DNA of 64,000 nucleotides from Deinococcus roseus (GTDB taxonomy: Bacteria; Deinococcota; Deinococci; Deinococcales; Deinococcaceae), in the NCBI RefSeq assembly GCF_014646895.1, contig NZ_BMOD01000005.1, positions 62,001 to 126,000 of the forward strand, in the 5' to 3' direction. Shown in pieces: positions 61,041 through 64,000 of this stretch. Within the stretch, counting starts at the first letter, position 1, and each line of letters starts with the position of its first letter. The translations under genes were made by a program, and so were the position numbers. The notes under the pieces were generated by a model that worked only from the letters and a program-made list of their open reading frames with translations, ran no database searches and had not been told where the DNA came from.

Positions 61041-61259
61041 ATGATCCAGCTGGTCTATGTCCTTGAAATCCTCAAGCCCTCTGGCCCCATCCGTGCCCAT
61101 TTCACGCAGGCCCCCAGAGCCGCCATGCGGGCAGCCAGCAGATACCACCTTTCAGGCGAATGGCAGGGCAGACCCGATGACGGCAACGTGGTCTCTGAGT
61201 TGTGGAGCGAAGGCCAGCTTCTGGCGCGGGTGGTCAAAGAAACTGTGGAGTACTCCTGA
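61041..61259 (+). CDS. Small hypothetical protein
   Basis: A 72-residue protein (QLVYVLEILKPSGPIRAHF, WQGRPDDGNVVSELWSEGQ). TATCCT followed by six bases and the ATG is a good leaderless layout, which supports reality. No family recognised. Confidence 0.6.
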   Translation: MIQLVYVLEILKPSGPIRAHFTQAPRAAMRAASRYHLSGEWQGRPDDGNVVSELWSEGQLLARVVKETVEYS

Positions 61260-61609
61260 GCACCACAGGCGTCGTGTTCAAGCGGTTGCTTCTGGACATG
61301 CACCTGGTGGTACATCTGGGTGTTCTTGGGAGGTTGATGACCTGAGATGGGGGAGGGCATCTCCCCTTTGCAATGCCTTTTGGATTCGTCCAGAGAAAAG
61401 AATGTTCTGGACGGCATAAAATTTAACCACCTCGTGTAATCGTTTTTAAGGGCCTTCCAAAAAAGCGAGAGTGGTATTGCCTGCAGTGCTTCTGGGATGG
61501 GTCAAATTGATCATTTCAGAGACAGGAAGAAAAATGATGTTCAGAACGGTATATTTCACTTTAAGCTGACCAGAAGGCAAAAACATCCAGAAATGCCGTT
61601 CATGGGGGG
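61260..61609. other. Intergenic region, 350 bases, no gene seen
   Basis: A hairpin GAGATG-N8-CATCTC lies at 61345-61364. A frame at 61497-61706 runs into the next gene's coding strand and lacks a start signal. Nothing else is recognisable. Confidence 0.5.
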
Positions 61610-62089
61610 TCAAATGACACTGAATTTCAATGGTTTGCTGGCGATGCGTGTGATCCCTTCAGTGCCCAGCTGCCCCTGCACCTGCAAAGTCACCTGCAAC
61701 TGGTAGTGCCCCTTGTTCAGTTTCTGGGTGTCCACCAGAAAAGTCTCCAGAAAAGGATAATCGGACTGGTTGAGGATGCTGAACCCTCCACTGGTTTTCA
61801 GGCAGCCTTCACGGCTGGACTGGGCCACCACCCGGCGGTGCAGGTCCAGCACCTGGTACCGCAGGAAGCAACCGGAGTATCTGGCTTCCAGGATGTGCTG
61901 GCCGTTGTTGACCACAGTGATCCTCAGGGGCAAGTTCTGGCGTGCAGGGATGCTGGAAGGGGTCTGTATGATGCTGTACACGCTGGTTTTTGAGGGCTGG
62001 CTTTGCAACTCGCTCTGGGCGAAAGCGGGCACATTCAATAGGAGACAGAAAGAAATGGCAGTGCAAAAGGCAGGGTGAGGTGTGTTCAT
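61610..62089 (-). CDS. Secreted protein, BsuPI-like fold possible
   Basis: A 159-residue exported protein; signal peptide ends near LLLNVPAFAQ|SE. The mature part is a single beta-sandwich-like domain with LPLRITVVNNGQHILEARYS and FLRYQVLDLHRRVVAQS, resembling BsuPI-type inhibitor domains. Two Cys residues could pair. The start is chosen for the signal peptide. Confidence 0.7.
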   Translation of the reverse strand: MNTPHPAFCTAISFCLLLNVPAFAQSELQSQPSKTSVYSIIQTPSSIPARQNLPLRITVVNNGQHILEARYSGCFLRYQVLDLHRRVVAQSSREGCLKTSGGFSILNQSDYPFLETFLVDTQKLNKGHYQLQVTLQVQGQLGTEGITRIASKPLKFSVI

Positions 62090-62214
62090 GGGAACCTCCG
62101 TGCTGCCATTGTGCCTGTGGGGCCTGAGTGAGGGCTGTGTGCCGGGCTTGAGGGTTTCTGAAGTTTTTGCCCACAAAACCGATGGGGTGAATTTTCAAGT
62201 GCTTCTTCAAGTGC

Positions 62215-62242
62215 TTCTACGATAAATAATCTTATCGTAGAA
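62215..62242. promoter_or_regulatory. Perfect 11-bp inverted repeat, probable operator
   Basis: TTCTACGATAA and TTATCGTAGAA separated by ATAATC, in the 250-base gap between two divergent genes. Upstream is a tandem copy of CAAGTGCTTCTT. Confidence 0.6.
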
Positions 62243-62339
62243 TTGTTAAAGAAGTGCTCAAATTCTGGATTGCGTCCAGAGTCAGGTTTCTGACAGGTTT
62301 GATCAGCTTTCCGTCAGGCGTTTTCTGCATCATGAAGAC

Positions 62340-62495
62340 ATGACCTGGCTCCTGTGCATCGTGCTGCTGATCGTGGTGTCCGTGATGGTGGTGTTGTTGC
62401 GGTCCATTGAAACCATGGACCACCAGCTTCACAACCGTTCCGCTTTCCTGCCCATTCCCACCAACGACTCCGACGCTGGCACCTCAGACCGCTAA
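62340..62495 (+). CDS. Small membrane protein, 51 residues
   Basis: The frame from the ATG at 62340 to the TAA at 62493-62495 encodes one long hydrophobic helix (WLLCIVLLIVVSVMVVLL) followed by a hydrophilic tail ending SDAGTSDR, typical of small single-pass membrane proteins. No good ribosome site is visible. It ends three bases before the convergent gene's stop. Confidence 0.5.
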   Translation: MTWLLCIVLLIVVSVMVVLLRSIETMDHQLHNRSAFLPIPTNDSDAGTSDR

Positions 62496-62498
62496 ACC

Positions 62499-63509
62499 TC
62501 ACTGCAGGTTTTTCAGGTGGGCACTGCCTGGAGTGCCGTAGGTTTGCAGGCTGCTGTAGGGCAGCACCACTTCTTCAGCACAGGCGGCCGCCACGTGCGG
62601 CAAGAAGTTTGGCCAGAGTGCCAGTCCTTTGCGGGTCAGGTGCCATTCAAAGCTGTCCGAGGGGTCTTGCTGCAGCACATCCTTGCAGTCTGCATCGGCT
62701 TTTTTCAGGTACGTTTGCAGGTACAGATCGCGTTGCTTCTGGGCGGTCAGTTTGCTCCAGAAGTCTTTCAGGGCCAGCTGTTTTCCAGTCTTGACGTCCA
62801 GCACATGCCCGCTGGTGAAACTGTCCGGGTGGGCTCCACCACAGTAATATCCGGTGTCCACCTTCAGGCTGTAGAGCGTCTGGGACTGGTAAGTCACTTC
62901 CGGGTTGCTTTCCCAGTGTCCTTCGGAGGTTCCAGCCATGGACAGGCAAGCCAGTGCACTGGCTGCTTCCTGCACCTGCAGATCCTGCAGGGCCAGGTTG
63001 AGTCGGAACTGGCCTTTCACTCTGGGGTACTGCACTTTGGAGTAAGGTTCACGCACCCAGCCGTTCTTCAGGGTCTCCCAGGGGTGGTTGAGCAGGGTGA
63101 AGGTATAAGGGTCGGTTTGCTGCAGTTTTTTCAGGCCGTCCGAGGCGGGCAGCTTGAGGGCTGTGGCTTTGTAGGGATTCAGTTGCACACTGAGGGTTTT
63201 CTGGCTGCCTGGGGCACTCCAGGTGCCTGCCCAGCCTTTCCCTGAGGGTTTGAGCTTGAAGGTTCCGGTGTTTTTGAAGCCCCCTGCTTCCAGATCAAAG
63301 ACCTGTTCCATCAGGGTGAGGGTGCCCTGTTTGTGGCCTTTCAGTTCGATGCTGAGGCCCTTCTTCAGGTAGGCGTACTTGCCCGTGAAATCCTTTTCAA
63401 GTTGCAGGACGATGGGATAAGGGCCGATTTGCCCCTGGTACACCTGGGCCAGAGCAGGACTGGAGCAGAGCAAAAGCAGCAAAGCAGACGGCAGGGCAGA
63501 TCTGAGCAT
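62499..63509 (-). CDS. Secreted protein with DUF3298-like domain
   Basis: A 336-residue exported protein. Signal peptide LLLLLCSSPALAQ. The C-terminal ~200 residues contain YYCGGAHPDSFTSGHVLDVK and TGKQLALKDFW, the hallmark of DUF3298 (RsiV/PdaC-like) domains. Several Cys residues suggest disulfides. Role unknown; such domains often bind cell-wall material. Confidence 0.8.
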   Translation of the reverse strand: MLRSALPSALLLLLCSSPALAQVYQGQIGPYPIVLQLEKDFTGKYAYLKKGLSIELKGHKQGTLTLMEQVFDLEAGGFKNTGTFKLKPSGKGWAGTWSAPGSQKTLSVQLNPYKATALKLPASDGLKKLQQTDPYTFTLLNHPWETLKNGWVREPYSKVQYPRVKGQFRLNLALQDLQVQEAASALACLSMAGTSEGHWESNPEVTYQSQTLYSLKVDTGYYCGGAHPDSFTSGHVLDVKTGKQLALKDFWSKLTAQKQRDLYLQTYLKKADADCKDVLQQDPSDSFEWHLTRKGLALWPNFLPHVAAACAEEVVLPYSSLQTYGTPGSAHLKNLQ

Positions 63510-63564
63510 GCTTCATCTTAAGGGTGACCCATGAGAGGTCTTCTCTGTTCTTCAGGCGGGGGCC

Positions 63565-64000
63565 TCAGGCGGTTTGCAGGTGCTGGGCCAGCCTCTGCCA
63601 GTTGATTTTGCGGTAACGCAGATGGAAGATCAGCAGCTTCACGGCTTCTTCAATCAGACGGGCACTGAAGATGCCTGCCGCCCCCCAGCCCAGACCAAAC
63701 CCGAACCACACGGCCAGGGGCAACCCCACAGCAAACGCCCCGAAGACATCTCCGAACAGCACCCCTCTGGGGTCTCCTCCGCTGGGCAGGATGCCGATGC
63801 CCTGGATCATGTTGTGGACTTTCACGGCCTGGAAGAGGGCGTTGAGGACCACGCCCAGAAATGCGATGTTCAGCACTTCGGTTTCCACGGCCCTGAACAG
63901 GGTGGGCAGCAGGAAGGCCGTACCAAAGTACAGCAGGCCTGTGACCAGTCCGGTGAGGATGCCCATTTTCAGGATGGCCCTGCTGCGGTGCTGGGCCAGG
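63565..64000 (-). CDS. MATE-family efflux transporter, C-terminal part
   Basis: The frame is open to the right edge of the window, so this is the 3' end of a gene that starts outside. The visible 145 codons contain several membrane helices and the MATE-like QGIGILPSGGDPRGVLFGDV and GWGAAGIFSARLIEEAVKLL. MATE proteins export cationic drugs or metabolites with Na+ or H+ exchange. Confidence 0.88.
   Translation of the reverse strand, partial: LAQHRSRAILKMGILTGLVTGLLYFGTAFLLPTLFRAVETEVLNIAFLGVVLNALFQAVKVHNMIQGIGILPSGGDPRGVLFGDVFGAFAVGLPLAVWFGFGLGWGAAGIFSARLIEEAVKLLIFHLRYRKINWQRLAQHLQTA

Overview
The window reads as a chromosomal segment of a Deinococcus-type bacterium with moderate-to-high GC. 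Pointers are a bacillithiol gene (bshC), HU, several nucleotide-pool sanitising enzymes (MazG, a NUDIX hydrolase, Maf), an AddA-like helicase-nuclease without a visible AddB, and many promoters whose -10 box lies 5-8 nt before the start codon, the leaderless layout known to be common in Deinococcus. The species is not identified. Genes are dense on both strands. I see no tRNA, rRNA, CRISPR array, prophage or replication origin. Most of the long antisense frames are codon-bias shadows.

Layout. 1-8.3 kb: an HD-GYP signalling protein, a NYN protein, queA, an M3 oligopeptidase, then rpe-comB and a low-molecular-weight phosphatase-like protein that lacks its catalytic Cys. 8.3-15.9 kb: RNase HI, HU, a DUF4870-like membrane protein, a RIO kinase, and an operon of PIG-L deacetylase, AddA-like nuclease and SRPBCC protein. 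16-19.3 kb: poorly characterised genes and an orphan LolD-type ATPase. 19.5-23.5 kb: secreted alkaline phosphatase, then an operon of a secreted CPFC protein, an ABC ATPase and a FtsX-like permease that resembles a zinc-uptake locus.

23.7-31.5 kb is an alpha-galactoside locus: LacI regulator, two sugar permeases, binding protein and GH36 alpha-galactosidase, with three copies of one palindromic operator. The first permease gene is split by a ~1.68 kb insertion carrying an IS630-type transposase and a passenger gene. It can be rebuilt exactly by removing the insert and one copy of GTCAGT.

31.6-43.3 kb: bcp-rpiA, an SDR, an SRPBCC gene with a CRP-type site at about -61.5, ackA-pta, an aldo/keto reductase with a GlcG/HbpS-like protein, a DNA-binding regulator, mazG-NUDIX, and a monocistronic fabH whose promoter is covered by a perfect 20-bp palindrome. 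43.4-47.1 kb: maf-mreC-mreD-mrdA (cell shape). 47.3-56.4 kb: a beta-CASP nuclease overlapping a second LacI gene, a nucleotidyltransferase, and a regulator-bshC-ClC transporter operon. 56.6-64 kb: a GH18 chitinase lipoprotein, a degenerate GGDEF protein, crcB, a D-hydroxyacid dehydrogenase, several secreted proteins of unknown role and the end of a MATE transporter.

Two short dispersed intergenic repeat families recur across the window.
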